In this document: positions 17,980-26,794 of the stretch, piece after piece | Layout: the number at the start of each line of letters is the position of its first letter | Numbering within the stretch: the stretch's first letter is position 1 | Assembly (NCBI RefSeq): GCF_002843425.1 | Contig: NZ_NKXO01000013.1 | Span: forward strand, 1 to 64,000 | From: Raineya orbicola | Lineage (GTDB): Bacteria; Bacteroidota; Bacteroidia; Cytophagales; Thermonemataceae | Direction of reading: 5' to 3' | DNA: 64,000 bases | Notes under the pieces: generated by a model | The model's database searches: none | Told to the model about the DNA's origin: nothing | Seen by the model: the letters and a program-made list of their open reading frames with translations, nothing else | Program-made: the position numbers and the translations under genes

Positions 17980-18501
17980 ATGTATCGCTTATTATTTCTT
18001 TTCGTGTTTTCAGTTATTATTTCTTTACCAATTTTTGCTCAAAAAAATACCTTGCTTAAAGAATGGCAAGGCGTTTGGAAAGGTAATTTAGAAATTTGGA
18101 GTACCAAAACTGAAAAGCCCCAAAGTATCCCAATGGAACTGCATATCTTACCTACTGATTCAGCACAAAAATTTGTATGGAAAATCATATACAATCAGGA
18201 GCCACGTAATTATATCCTGTATGCTCTCAATTCTGAAAAAGGTGTTTTTATGCTTGATGAGCAAAATGGAATAAAAATGGAAATGAAACTATGGAAAAAT
18301 CTTTTTGTAAGCACTTTTGAGGTAGAAAACAATTTGCTTGTAGGTACTTATCGCTTGCAGAAAAGAGAAATTTGGTTTGAAATTCTATTTTATCCTAAAA
18401 ATAATGCCCAAAAAACAGGTAATTTGCCCGAACAAAAAATCCCCGAAGTAGTATTTTATCCTTCGCAGGTTTTACAAAGAGCCGTTTTGAGAAGAAAATA
18501 A
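17980..18501 (+). CDS. Unknown secreted protein, 173 aa
   Basis: No family name can be given. Residues 1-21 are a signal peptide ending FAQ. The mature part starts LLKEWQGVWKGNLEIW and continues as alternating beta strands (MELHILP, KFVWKIIYN, VFMLDEQNGI, LLVGTYRLQ, IWFEILFYP), a pattern like small secreted lipocalin- or fatty-acid-binding-like barrels common in Bacteroidota. There is no lipobox, so it is probably periplasmic or exported. The start codon is 2 bases after a perfect hairpin. The fold is a guess from the strand pattern only. Confidence 0.65.
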   Translation: MYRLLFLFVFSVIISLPIFAQKNTLLKEWQGVWKGNLEIWSTKTEKPQSIPMELHILPTDSAQKFVWKIIYNQEPRNYILYALNSEKGVFMLDEQNGIKMEMKLWKNLFVSTFEVENNLLVGTYRLQKREIWFEILFYPKNNAQKTGNLPEQKIPEVVFYPSQVLQRAVLRRK

Positions 18502-18550
18502 AGCTATTATGAATTTTGGGCATTTTTTTAAGTTCTAACGCAAAAAAGCT

Positions 18551-21500
18551 ATGAGTGAAAAAGTTTTACGAGCTATTATTCAACTGCTTGCGGCTTCGGC
18601 TCAGATAGATGGCGTAACTGATGAAGAAAAGCAAATTATTCACAAGTTTTTAGAAGAAAATTTTGATGAGGAGATTGTTGCCAAATATATCGCTATTTTT
18701 GATAACTACGCCGCAGTAAAGCTCAATCCTCGTGAAATTTGCGAGCAACTCAATAGCGAGCTTACCAAAAATCAGAAAATTATTATTTTGGCATATCTTT
18801 TAGAATTGAGCATTGCCGATGGGTTAGCTTCGGAGCGAGAGCAAAAGTTTTCCCAAAAAATTAGTGAATATTTTTATCTTGAGACTACTGAATACGAACT
18901 TTTGCGTCATTTTATTTTAGAAGATTTTAGTGAAAGTAATACTCACAGCAATATTATTTGGATAGACGGATTAGAAAAAGCTGAAAGGAAATACAAGCAC
19001 ATTTATCGGAAAAACTTGGAAGGGGCTATTGGCATTTTACGCATTCCCAGTGCCGAAATGTACCTGCTGAAATATGTGGGCAAAACAGACCTGTATCTCA
19101 ACTCTTTACCTATCAAAGATCATCACGTTTATCCCTTTCCAGTGGGAAGTAGCATTAGAAATGAAAACATTAAGCCCGTGTATTATAGCGATGTGGTAGG
19201 GTTGTTTTTGAGCGAAACGAATGAGGTCAAAATTTCTTTTGAAGCACAGGACATTTGGTACAAATTTGCTAATGGGCGTATAGGTTTGCGAGGTATCAGC
19301 CTTGCCGAAGGAGCGGGGCAACTCATTGGGCTGATGGGAGCGAGTGGTTCGGGAAAATCTACGTTGCTTAATGTACTTAATGGTACGCTGAAACCAACAC
19401 AAGGTAAGGTACTTATCAATAGCATTGATATACACGAAAATAAAGAGGCTACCGCAGGGCTTATCGGCTATGTGCCTCAAGATGATTTACTTATTGAGGA
19501 ACTCACCGTGTATCAAAATTTGTATTATGCGGCAAAATTGAGTATAAGCGATGCTTCTGAACAAGAACTTGATGAACTTGTACAGAAAACCCTTAAAAGT
19601 TTGGGCATTTTGGAAATTCAAGACCTTAAAGTTGGTAATCCCTTGCAAAAAACCATTAGTGGGGGGCAGAGAAAGCGGGTAAATGTAGCTTTGGAGCTAT
19701 TGCGAGAGCCGTATATTCTTTTTGTTGATGAGCCTACTTCGGGGCTTTCTTCAAGAGATTCAGAAAATATTATGGTACTTTTCAAAGAACTTGCTCTGCG
19801 TGGAAAACTGATTTTTATTGTCATTCATCAGCCATCTTCTGATATTTTCAAAATGTTTGATAAACTGCTGATTCTTGATGTAGGAGGCTATCCAATTTAT
19901 TATGGAAATCCTTTGGAGGCTATAACGTATTTCAAGGACATTGCAGGTTTTGTAGATAAAAATAAGAATATGTGCGGTGAGTGTGGAAATGTAAATCCTG
20001 AACAAATTTTTAATATCATTGAAACCAAAATGGTCAATGAATATGGCTCATTGACCGATAAACGCAAAATGACCCCTCGGAAGTGGCACGAATTTTACGA
20101 AAAACACATTCCACCGCCACAAATTGCTACTCAAACCGAAAAACCTACGATACATTTCAAAGTTGCACCTTTTTTTAAGCAAATGCAGGTATACTTGACG
20201 AGAGATGTGCTTTCAAAGCTCAGCAATACGCAATATATGGTTATCAATTTGCTGGAAGCACCTCTTTTAGCTCTTATTCTGGCTTTCATTGTGCGGTTTT
20301 ACCAAGTTTCCGATGGCACTTATATTTTTGCCAAAAACAACAATTTACCTGCCTATATTTTTATGTCGGTGATTGTGGCTCTTTTTGTGGGGCTTTCGGT
20401 GAGTGCCGAAGAGATTATCAAAGATGCTAAAATTCGTAAAAGAGAGCGTTTTTTACATTTAAGCCGAATGAGCTACCTTATTTCCAAAGTGATACTGATG
20501 TTTTCGTTTTCTGCTATTCAGATGTTAAGTTTTGTGTTAATTGGTAACTGGATTTTAGGCATAGAAGGAATGAACACAATGTATTGGCTTGTGCTTTTTA
20601 GCACGGCTTGCTTTGCCAATATGCTGGGATTAAATATTTCGGCAACGTTTAATTCAGTAGTTACTATTTACATACTTATTCCTTTGCTTCTGATACCGCA
20701 ATTGCTTTTAGGAGGTATTGTAGTGCGTTTCAATGAAATCAATCCAGTGCTTGGCTCAAACCGAAAAGTACCTCTGCTTGCTGAATTTATGGCTTCGCGT
20801 TGGGCTTTTGAGGCTCTTGTGGTAGGGCAGTTTAAGAACAATCGTTTTGAGCGAGATTTTTACCCTTACGACCAAAAAATTGCCCAAGCCGAATACCACA
20901 AGGTGCTTTATGTTCCCGAATTGGAAACTAAATTGGATAATGCTTTCAACTTTCAATCTGCTGACTCATTGAAAGATGAAGCCAAAGAAAATTTGGTGGT
21001 GCTAAAAAATGAATTACAAAAACAAAATAAACTGACAGGTATTGTTTGGGACAACCCTGAAAGATTAGATTTGCCCGCTTTGAAAGAAAAATATCATAGT
21101 CTTAAAGAACATTTGCAGAAAATCAAAAAGTTTTATATTCTTTCTTACAATGAATATAGCGAGCAGAAAGACAAATTGATTGCCTCACTTACCAAAAATG
21201 AAGCAGAACGTAAAAACTTCCTTGCGATGAAAAACTATTATCATAACGAAGCGATTGAAAAACTTGTCAAGGCGGTAGAAACACCTGAAAGAATTATTAC
21301 AGATGGGAGTAGGCTTATTCAAAAAATTTATCCTATCTTTCAAAACCCAGAGCCTAACCACTCTTTTGATTTCAGAACGCATTTTTTTGCACCCCAAAAA
21401 CATTTTATGGGACAATTTGCGGATACACCTTATTTCAATGTAGTCATTATTTGGTTGATGAGCGGAGTATTTTTTGTAACGCTTTATTTCAATGTTTTCA

Positions 21501-21562
21501 GGAACTTTTTAGAATACGTAACGAACACAATAGGTAAGTTGCAACACAAACAAAAAAACTGA
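18551..21562 (+). CDS. ABC transporter fusion: TerB-like N-terminus, ATPase and permease, 1003 aa
   Basis: A single chain joining several modules. Residues 1-120 are an all-helical TerB/DjlA-like domain with paired acidic motifs (AQIDGVTDEE at 17-26, ADGLASEREQ at 89-98). Residues about 130-235 are of unknown fold. The ABC ATPase follows: Walker A GASGSGKS (263-270), Q-loop PQDD, signature ISGGQRK (369-375), Walker B ILFVDEPTSG (389-398) and the His switch in VIHQPSS. This is ABCG/White type. The rest is an ABC2-type permease with about six helices interrupted by a long soluble region near 780-950. Related proteins are known in Cytophagales but the substrate is unknown. It is 1 base upstream of the gene at 21564. 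Confidence 0.88.
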   Translation: MSEKVLRAIIQLLAASAQIDGVTDEEKQIIHKFLEENFDEEIVAKYIAIFDNYAAVKLNPREICEQLNSELTKNQKIIILAYLLELSIADGLASEREQKFSQKISEYFYLETTEYELLRHFILEDFSESNTHSNIIWIDGLEKAERKYKHIYRKNLEGAIGILRIPSAEMYLLKYVGKTDLYLNSLPIKDHHVYPFPVGSSIRNENIKPVYYSDVVGLFLSETNEVKISFEAQDIWYKFANGRIGLRGISLAEGAGQLIGLMGASGSGKSTLLNVLNGTLKPTQGKVLINSIDIHENKEATAGLIGYVPQDDLLIEELTVYQNLYYAAKLSISDASEQELDELVQKTLKSLGILEIQDLKVGNPLQKTISGGQRKRVNVALELLREPYILFVDEPTSGLSSRDSENIMVLFKELALRGKLIFIVIHQPSSDIFKMFDKLLILDVGGYPIYYGNPLEAITYFKDIAGFVDKNKNMCGECGNVNPEQIFNIIETKMVNEYGSLTDKRKMTPRKWHEFYEKHIPPPQIATQTEKPTIHFKVAPFFKQMQVYLTRDVLSKLSNTQYMVINLLEAPLLALILAFIVRFYQVSDGTYIFAKNNNLPAYIFMSVIVALFVGLSVSAEEIIKDAKIRKRERFLHLSRMSYLISKVILMFSFSAIQMLSFVLIGNWILGIEGMNTMYWLVLFSTACFANMLGLNISATFNSVVTIYILIPLLLIPQLLLGGIVVRFNEINPVLGSNRKVPLLAEFMASRWAFEALVVGQFKNNRFERDFYPYDQKIAQAEYHKVLYVPELETKLDNAFNFQSADSLKDEAKENLVVLKNELQKQNKLTGIVWDNPERLDLPALKEKYHSLKEHLQKIKKFYILSYNEYSEQKDKLIASLTKNEAERKNFLAMKNYYHNEAIEKLVKAVETPERIITDGSRLIQKIYPIFQNPEPNHSFDFRTHFFAPQKHFMGQFADTPYFNVVIIWLMSGVFFVTLYFNVFRNFLEYVTNTIGKLQHKQKN

Positions 21563-21563
21563 T

Positions 21564-22202
21564 ATGCACTTATTCATTGCTATTTTGGCTTTTGTGATTT
21601 TCGGCGGAATGGTATTTTTGGTGTTTTATTTTCGTTTGCAGACCATTCAAGAAAGCAGAAAAATAGTGAATTACTTTCAAAAAATTGCTAAAAAGTTTGG
21701 CTTACAAGCTGAATTAGAGCGTAAAAATGGAAACGTAGCACTTCCACATTTGCAAGGAGTATGGGAAAATAGACACGTGCTTATAGAACGTACTATTCAA
21801 GAAAAGTACAATTATTTAGTGATAAGCGTAGAGTTAAAAAACCTGCAAAAAATTCATTTTCAAATTACGCCTAAAAACCATTTAAGAGCTAAAGAAAAAG
21901 CTGATGAAAGCCAGCTTGTTAGCACTGAAATTGCTTGGATTGACAAAGATTATTTTGTTAGTGGCTCGCCTGCCGAAAAAGTAAAGGAAATTACTCAAAA
22001 TTTTTTTGTACCTTTTGTAAAGAAATATGCTCAAATTTGGTTTTTGTTCAGTACGCTTCTTATTTTTCAAAATCGCATTACAATTGTACTGCTTTCTTCG
22101 CCTAAAAAATTGCGTTATGATTTGATTATTGAACAAATGCTATTAGATTTGCAACTCTTGGCAAAACAAATAGAAAATGAGAACATCACAAAACCAACTT
22201 AA
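21564..22202 (+). CDS. Unknown membrane-anchored protein, 212 aa
   Basis: No family recognised. One N-terminal transmembrane helix (about residues 3-25) is followed by a soluble, Lys-rich domain with alternating strands (GVWENRHVLIERTI, YLVISVELKN, KIHFQITPKN) and a helical C-terminus. It begins 1 base after the ABC fusion gene stop and its 3' end overlaps dapA by 26 bases, so it is almost certainly translated from the same transcript as both. The position suggests a role with the ABC protein, but there is no direct evidence. Confidence 0.7.
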   Translation: MHLFIAILAFVIFGGMVFLVFYFRLQTIQESRKIVNYFQKIAKKFGLQAELERKNGNVALPHLQGVWENRHVLIERTIQEKYNYLVISVELKNLQKIHFQITPKNHLRAKEKADESQLVSTEIAWIDKDYFVSGSPAEKVKEITQNFFVPFVKKYAQIWFLFSTLLIFQNRITIVLLSSPKKLRYDLIIEQMLLDLQLLAKQIENENITKPT

Positions 22203-23058
22203 AGGGGTAGGGGTTGCCCTTGTTACACCTTTTACAGAAGACTATCAGCTTGACCTTGCAAGTTTTGAAAAACTTTTAGCTCATACCACTAATATTGGCG
22301 TTGATTACTGGGTTATTCAGGGGACAACAGGCGAATCGCCTACCACTACCAAACACGAAAAAAAAACATTATTAGAATTTGCAAAGCAAAATAATCCTAA
22401 AAATTTGCCTATTGTGTATGGTATAGGCGGGAACAATACTGAAAATTTGTTGCAAACAATTCAAGAAACAGATTTTTCGGGTATTACGGCAATTCTTTCG
22501 GCAAGTCCTTATTACAACAAGCCTTCGCAGGCAGGCATAGTAGCTCATTATGAAAAATTGGCAGAGGCTTCACCTGTACCCATTATTTTGTATAACGTTC
22601 CAGGGCGTACTTCCTCTAATCTGACCGCTGAAACTACACTTAAATTAGCACAGCACCCAAACATTATAGGTATCAAGGAGGCTTCGGGCAATTTAATGCA
22701 ATGTATGGAAATTGCTCGTCAGAAGCCCAAAGATTTCTTGCTTATTTCGGGAGATGATATGCTTACGGTGCCTATGATAAGTTTTGGAGCAGTAGGCGTT
22801 ATTTCGGTAATGGCAAATGCTCTCAAAGCCTTTAACGATATGACTCACTATGCACTTACAGGCGATTTTACCAAAGCTACCGAAAAAATGTTTGAAATAT
22901 TGCCTCTTAATGATTTGATGTACGTTGAAGGCAATCCTGTGGGTATCAAGCAATTGCTTAATGAAATGGGTATATGTGGCTCGCAAGTACGATTGCCCCT
23001 TGTAAAGGCAAGCCAAGAACTTGCTGAAAAAATACGCAAAGCAATGCAGAAGCTCTGA
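22177..23058 (+). CDS. dapA: 4-hydroxy-tetrahydrodipicolinate synthase
   Basis: Condenses pyruvate with aspartate semialdehyde, the first step of the lysine/diaminopimelate branch that feeds peptidoglycan. 293 aa, normal length. The Schiff-base lysine is Lys167 in IGIKEASGN; Tyr139 in LYNVPGRT and Thr50-Thr51 in GTTGES complete the proton relay. SPYYNKPSQ is the conserved substrate loop. The gene overlaps the previous one by 26 bases and converges on ung with only 2 bases between the stop codons. Secure identification. Confidence 0.97.
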   Translation: MRTSQNQLKGVGVALVTPFTEDYQLDLASFEKLLAHTTNIGVDYWVIQGTTGESPTTTKHEKKTLLEFAKQNNPKNLPIVYGIGGNNTENLLQTIQETDFSGITAILSASPYYNKPSQAGIVAHYEKLAEASPVPIILYNVPGRTSSNLTAETTLKLAQHPNIIGIKEASGNLMQCMEIARQKPKDFLLISGDDMLTVPMISFGAVGVISVMANALKAFNDMTHYALTGDFTKATEKMFEILPLNDLMYVEGNPVGIKQLLNEMGICGSQVRLPLVKASQELAEKIRKAMQKL

Positions 23059-23060
23059 TT

Positions 23061-23723
23061 TCACCAATCAATAGGCTCAAAGCCGTATTTGATGAGGTAT
23101 TCGTTAGTTTTACTAAAATGACGATTGCCTGCAAAACCTCCACCTGCCAGCGGCGAAGGGTGTGGGGCTTCTAAAACCAAATGTTTATTTCTATCAACGA
23201 TTTTACCTTTTTTTTGGGCATAAGCACCCCAAAGCAAAAAAACTACGTGTTCTTTTTGCTCTGAAATTACTTTGATAACGGCGTCTGTAAATTTTTCCCA
23301 GCCTTTGTTCTGATGTGAGCCTGCCTCACCTGCTCGCACCGTGAGCGTAGCATTTAGTAATAGCACGCCTTGCTTCGCCCAACGTTCTAAATTGCCATTT
23401 TTAGGAAAAGGCTTTCCTAAATCAGCTTGAATTTCCTTGAAAATATTAACCAACGAAGGAGGCATTTTTACACCCTCGGGTACAGAAAAAGAAAGCCCGT
23501 GGGCTTGTCCTTCGCCGTGATAAGGGTCTTGCCCTAAAATTACCACGCGACAATTATCAAAAGAGCATTTTTCAAAAGCATTGAAAATCAAGCTACCCGG
23601 AGGATATACTTTTTTGGTTTTATATTCGTGTTTTACAAAAGTGATTAAATCTTCAAAATAAGGCTTATTAAACTCTTCTTGTAAATGTGTTTTCCAACTT
23701 TCTGCGATTTTTACTTCTGCCAT
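23061..23723 (-). CDS. ung: Uracil-DNA glycosylase (family 1)
   Basis: Removes uracil from DNA in base excision repair. 220 aa from the ATG at 23723; the open frame runs 17 codons further but those residues are unlike any UNG start. Catalytic water-activating Asp66 lies in GQDPYHGEGQAHG (64-76), the uracil-contact Asn is in LLLNATLTV and the leucine loop region is APHPSPLAGGG with His188. It is the last gene of the ppa-Uma2-ung cluster, 40 bases after the Uma2 gene. Confidence 0.96.
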   Translation of the reverse strand: MAEVKIAESWKTHLQEEFNKPYFEDLITFVKHEYKTKKVYPPGSLIFNAFEKCSFDNCRVVILGQDPYHGEGQAHGLSFSVPEGVKMPPSLVNIFKEIQADLGKPFPKNGNLERWAKQGVLLLNATLTVRAGEAGSHQNKGWEKFTDAVIKVISEQKEHVVFLLWGAYAQKKGKIVDRNKHLVLEAPHPSPLAGGGFAGNRHFSKTNEYLIKYGFEPIDW

Positions 23724-23763
23724 TTTTTTAGATTTTAGATGCAAGAAATAGAATGAAAAATAA

Positions 23764-24381
23764 TTATTCTTCAAAGACTTTAGCTAAATCAATTTGTAAA
23801 TCGGGGAAGATATGAGAAACGAGTATTTCATCTTCGGCGAAAGTGGCTTTGAGATAAAATTTATCAGTTTTTTCATCTAAAACGAATTGAAGCACGCTTT
23901 CCTCGTAAGGATAAACGACCCAATATTCTTTCACGCCAGCCTCCTCGTAAAGTTGATATTTGATTTTCATTTCTTTTTTAGAATTACCCAAAGAAAGAAT
24001 TTCCACAATTAAATCGGGTGAGCCTAAACAGCCTCTTTCGTCTAATTTATTTTTATCGCAAATCACGGAAATATCAGGCTGAACAACGGTATAGACGTCT
24101 TTGCTGGCTTTTTTAGATTTTCGTTTATCAAGCAGGCGAACATCAAAAGGAGCGGAAAAAACCTGACAAGAAGTATTTGCCGAAACACTTTTTAGGTAGT
24201 TGAAAATATTTGCACTCAAAAACATTGAAATTCTTTGGTGCTTCATACTTGGTGCAGGGGACATAGGAAAAATTTTTCCTTTGATAAGCTCAACAGCCTG
24301 CTCCAAACGCCAATTCAGATAATCGGCGTAAGTATAAATACCATTCAAATCTAACTCCGAAAGGCTTGTAACGGGTTTCAT
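23764..24381 (-). CDS. Uma2-family (DUF820) PD-(D/E)XK endonuclease-like protein
   Basis: 205 aa with the Uma2 fold: the N-terminal [20 protein letters not shown], the core VQPDISVI (Asp) and [11 protein letters not shown] (Asp-x-Val-Glu), then [18 protein letters not shown]. These are the conserved Uma2 segments, predicted to form a PD-(D/E)XK nuclease core. The family is very common in cyanobacteria and Bacteroidota, often in many copies, and its role is not known. The start overlaps the ppa stop by 4 bases (ATGA type), so translation is coupled to ppa. Confidence 0.85.
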   Translation of the reverse strand: MKPVTSLSELDLNGIYTYADYLNWRLEQAVELIKGKIFPMSPAPSMKHQRISMFLSANIFNYLKSVSANTSCQVFSAPFDVRLLDKRKSKKASKDVYTVVQPDISVICDKNKLDERGCLGSPDLIVEILSLGNSKKEMKIKYQLYEEAGVKEYWVVYPYEESVLQFVLDEKTDKFYLKATFAEDEILVSHIFPDLQIDLAKVFEE

Positions 24382-24911
24382 TGTTTGCCAAAAGTTTTTT
24401 GGTACAGCTCTATACTTTCTTGTACAATTTGCATAGCTTCGGTTTTGCCTAAAAATTCCTCTACAATCACCTTTTTGTTTTCAAGTTTTTTGTAATCTTC
24501 AAAAAAGCGTCTGATTTCAACGGTAGTATGCGGTGGCAGTTCGCTGATGTCGTTAATATGATTCACACTCATATCGTATTGAGCCACAGCGATAATTTTA
24601 TCATCAGCTTCGCCTTGGTCTATCATCCGCATTACGCCAATCACTTTGGCATCAACCATACACAAATGGGGTAAATCAATGGACATTATCACCAAAATAT
24701 CAAGCGGGTCTTTATCGTCGCAGTAAGTTTGTGGAATAAATCCATAATTTGCAGGATAATGCACTGCTGAAAATAGCACTCTATCCAGCATTAGCAAACC
24801 TGTGGGTTTATGTATTTCAAATTTTCCCTTGCTACCTTTGGGAATTTCAATGATAGCATTGACAATCTCGGGGGGCTTATCGCCTACGGGTACATCGTGC
24901 CAAGGGTTCAT
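24378..24911 (-). CDS. ppa: Inorganic pyrophosphatase (family I)
   Basis: Cytosolic Mg-dependent hydrolysis of pyrophosphate, which drives biosynthetic reactions. 177 aa. The family signature [10 protein letters not shown] supplies metal ligands Asp66, Asp68 and Asp71; Lys30, Arg44 and Tyr52/Tyr56 correspond to substrate-binding positions in [17 protein letters not shown] and [10 protein letters not shown]. First gene of a minus-strand cluster with Uma2 and ung, divergent from the coiled-coil gene at 25006. Confidence 0.96.
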   Translation of the reverse strand: MNPWHDVPVGDKPPEIVNAIIEIPKGSKGKFEIHKPTGLLMLDRVLFSAVHYPANYGFIPQTYCDDKDPLDILVIMSIDLPHLCMVDAKVIGVMRMIDQGEADDKIIAVAQYDMSVNHINDISELPPHTTVEIRRFFEDYKKLENKKVIVEEFLGKTEAMQIVQESIELYQKTFGKQ

Positions 24912-25005
24912 AACAAGTAGATTTTAGAGTTTATCTAAAAGTTTTTGACTTGAAATTACGAAAAAACCAAATAAAAACTATCTTTGCAAGATAAAAAATT
25001 TGCAA

Positions 25006-25557
25006 ATGGAAAAAATTTATATCAAAGAAGTCAATGAGTTGCAAAGAGCAAAGCAAATTGCTGAAAAGTTAGATTTATACGAACACGACTTGAAGGAGGA
25101 GTACAAGCGTTTGCTTTTCAATTTTGAGGAGTCTATCGGACAAATGAGGCTTATTACCAAAGTAAGTGATAAAATTCAAAAGAAATTAGACAAAGTCAAT
25201 GCCGCCCTTGACCAAAAGAACCGAGAATTAGATGCTAAAAATCAAGAATTGCAACAAACCATTGACGAACTTACCCAAGCTCGTGCAGGTCGTACTGCCA
25301 CTACCATAGTATTGTTTTTGGCTCTGCTTTTATTTTTGGTGGAAGAAATCTTAGTAGAACCTGTGATAGAAGCTAATTTTGGAGGTAACCAATGGGCAAG
25401 CATAGGCACAAAACTATTCATTGTATTGTTATTAAAGCCCATTGAAAGTGTTTTGGAAAATATAGTTTTTTCTTATTTGCATAAAAGAGCAAAAAGACAA
25501 AAAGAAATAAATCAAGCTCATCAGATAAGCGTATCTAAAAAAAGCGAGGACGAATAA
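25006..25557 (+). CDS. Unknown coiled-coil membrane protein, 183 aa
   Basis: No family recognised. The ATG at 25006 is chosen over a TTG at 25000. Residues 1-90 form a long, strongly charged coiled coil (heptads in KIQKKLDKVNAALDQKNRELDAKNQELQ are visible, positions about 55-85). Two hydrophobic helices follow (about 96-115 and 132-150), then a basic tail. The shape suggests a cytoplasmic coiled coil anchored by a helical hairpin. A TATCTTTG box at 24979-24986 may be its -7 element, but the nearest TTG is 26 bases upstream, longer than usual. It lies 27 bases before coaBC. Confidence 0.7.
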   Translation: MEKIYIKEVNELQRAKQIAEKLDLYEHDLKEEYKRLLFNFEESIGQMRLITKVSDKIQKKLDKVNAALDQKNRELDAKNQELQQTIDELTQARAGRTATTIVLFLALLLFLVEEILVEPVIEANFGGNQWASIGTKLFIVLLLKPIESVLENIVFSYLHKRAKRQKEINQAHQISVSKKSEDE

Positions 25558-25584
25558 ATTTTAGATTTTTCAAATCTATTTTGA

Positions 25585-26781
25585 ATGCAAGGGAAGAAAA
25601 TCATTTTAGGAGTAACGGCGAGCATTGCCGCTTACAAATCGGCACTTTTGGTGCGTTTGCTTGTCAAAAAAGGGGCAGAAGTAAAAGTATTGATGAGCCA
25701 GACGGCTACCGAGTTTATCACACCGCTTACATTGGCTACTCTTTCCAAAAATCCTGTTTTCGTTGATTTTGTAAAAGATAAAACGGGCGTATGGCACAAT
25801 CACGTAGATTTAGGCTTATGGGCTGATGCTATCGTGGTAGCTCCTGCCAGTGCCAATACCATTGCTAAATGTGCCAATGGGATTTGTGATAATTTGCTTA
25901 CGGCTACTTATTTTTCGGCACGTTCGCCTGTTTTTTTTGCTCCTGCAATGGATTTAGATATGTATAAGCACCCTGCTACGCAAGAAAATTTACGAAGGTT
26001 ACAAAGTTATGGTAATTTTATTATCCCTTCGGAATATGGTGAGCTAGCAAGCGGATTGATAGGAGAAGGGCGAATGGCTGAACCCGAACATATTGTAGAT
26101 TTTTTGCAGAATTTTTTTCAAGAAAAACAAATTTTTGCAGGAAAAAAAGTAATGATTACCGCAGGAGCTACGCGTGAAGCTATTGACCCTGTACGTTTTA
26201 TTAGCAATTATTCTACGGGTAAAATGGGTTTTGCTTTGGCTGAAAGTTTTGCCCGAAAAGGAGCAGAGGTGCATCTGATTGCCGCTAATACCTCTATTGC
26301 TCAACCTGAAAATGTCAGTTCTTACAAGGTTAGTTCTGCACAAGAAATGTTTGAAACAGCTCAAAGTTTAGTAAGTGAGATGGATATTTGTGTATTTTCG
26401 GCGGCAGTGGCAGACTACCGCCCCAAAGAAGTAGCTACTGAAAAAATCAAAAAAAACACCGAAACACTTACTTTGGAGCTTATCAAAAATGTAGATATTG
26501 CCTTTACCCTGGGGCAGAAGAAAAAGAAAAATCAATTTTTTGTGGGTTTTGCCTTGGAAACGCAAAATGAAACTGAAAATGCTTTGCAAAAATTGCAAAA
26601 AAAGAATTTTGATATGGTAGTGCTAAATTCGCTTAAAGATGAAGGGGCAGGTTTTGCCCACGATACCAACAAAATCTCTATTATAGACAAAAACGGCACA
26701 AAGATAGATTTCCCGCTAAAAAGCAAGAAAGAAGTAGCAAAGGATATTGTGAGCTTTATTTATGAGTGCTTGCAAAAATAG
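25585..26781 (+). CDS. coaBC: Bifunctional phosphopantothenoylcysteine decarboxylase / phosphopantothenate-cysteine ligase
   Basis: Two consecutive steps of coenzyme A synthesis in one chain, 398 aa. The CoaC half is an FMN flavoprotein: GVTASIAAYK (9-18), catalytic His73 in HNHVDL, PASANTIAK and the substrate clamp APAMDLDM. LASGLIGEGRM marks its end. The CoaB half starts near residue 185 with the nucleotide-binding ITAGATREAIDPVRFISN and STGKMG, and has AAVADYRP and the ligase lysine region NKISIIDK. Convergent with pbpC, 13 bases apart. Confidence 0.96.
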   Translation: MQGKKIILGVTASIAAYKSALLVRLLVKKGAEVKVLMSQTATEFITPLTLATLSKNPVFVDFVKDKTGVWHNHVDLGLWADAIVVAPASANTIAKCANGICDNLLTATYFSARSPVFFAPAMDLDMYKHPATQENLRRLQSYGNFIIPSEYGELASGLIGEGRMAEPEHIVDFLQNFFQEKQIFAGKKVMITAGATREAIDPVRFISNYSTGKMGFALAESFARKGAEVHLIAANTSIAQPENVSSYKVSSAQEMFETAQSLVSEMDICVFSAAVADYRPKEVATEKIKKNTETLTLELIKNVDIAFTLGQKKKKNQFFVGFALETQNETENALQKLQKKNFDMVVLNSLKDEGAGFAHDTNKISIIDKNGTKIDFPLKSKKEVAKDIVSFIYECLQK

Positions 26782-26794
26782 CTGAAAAAAACAA

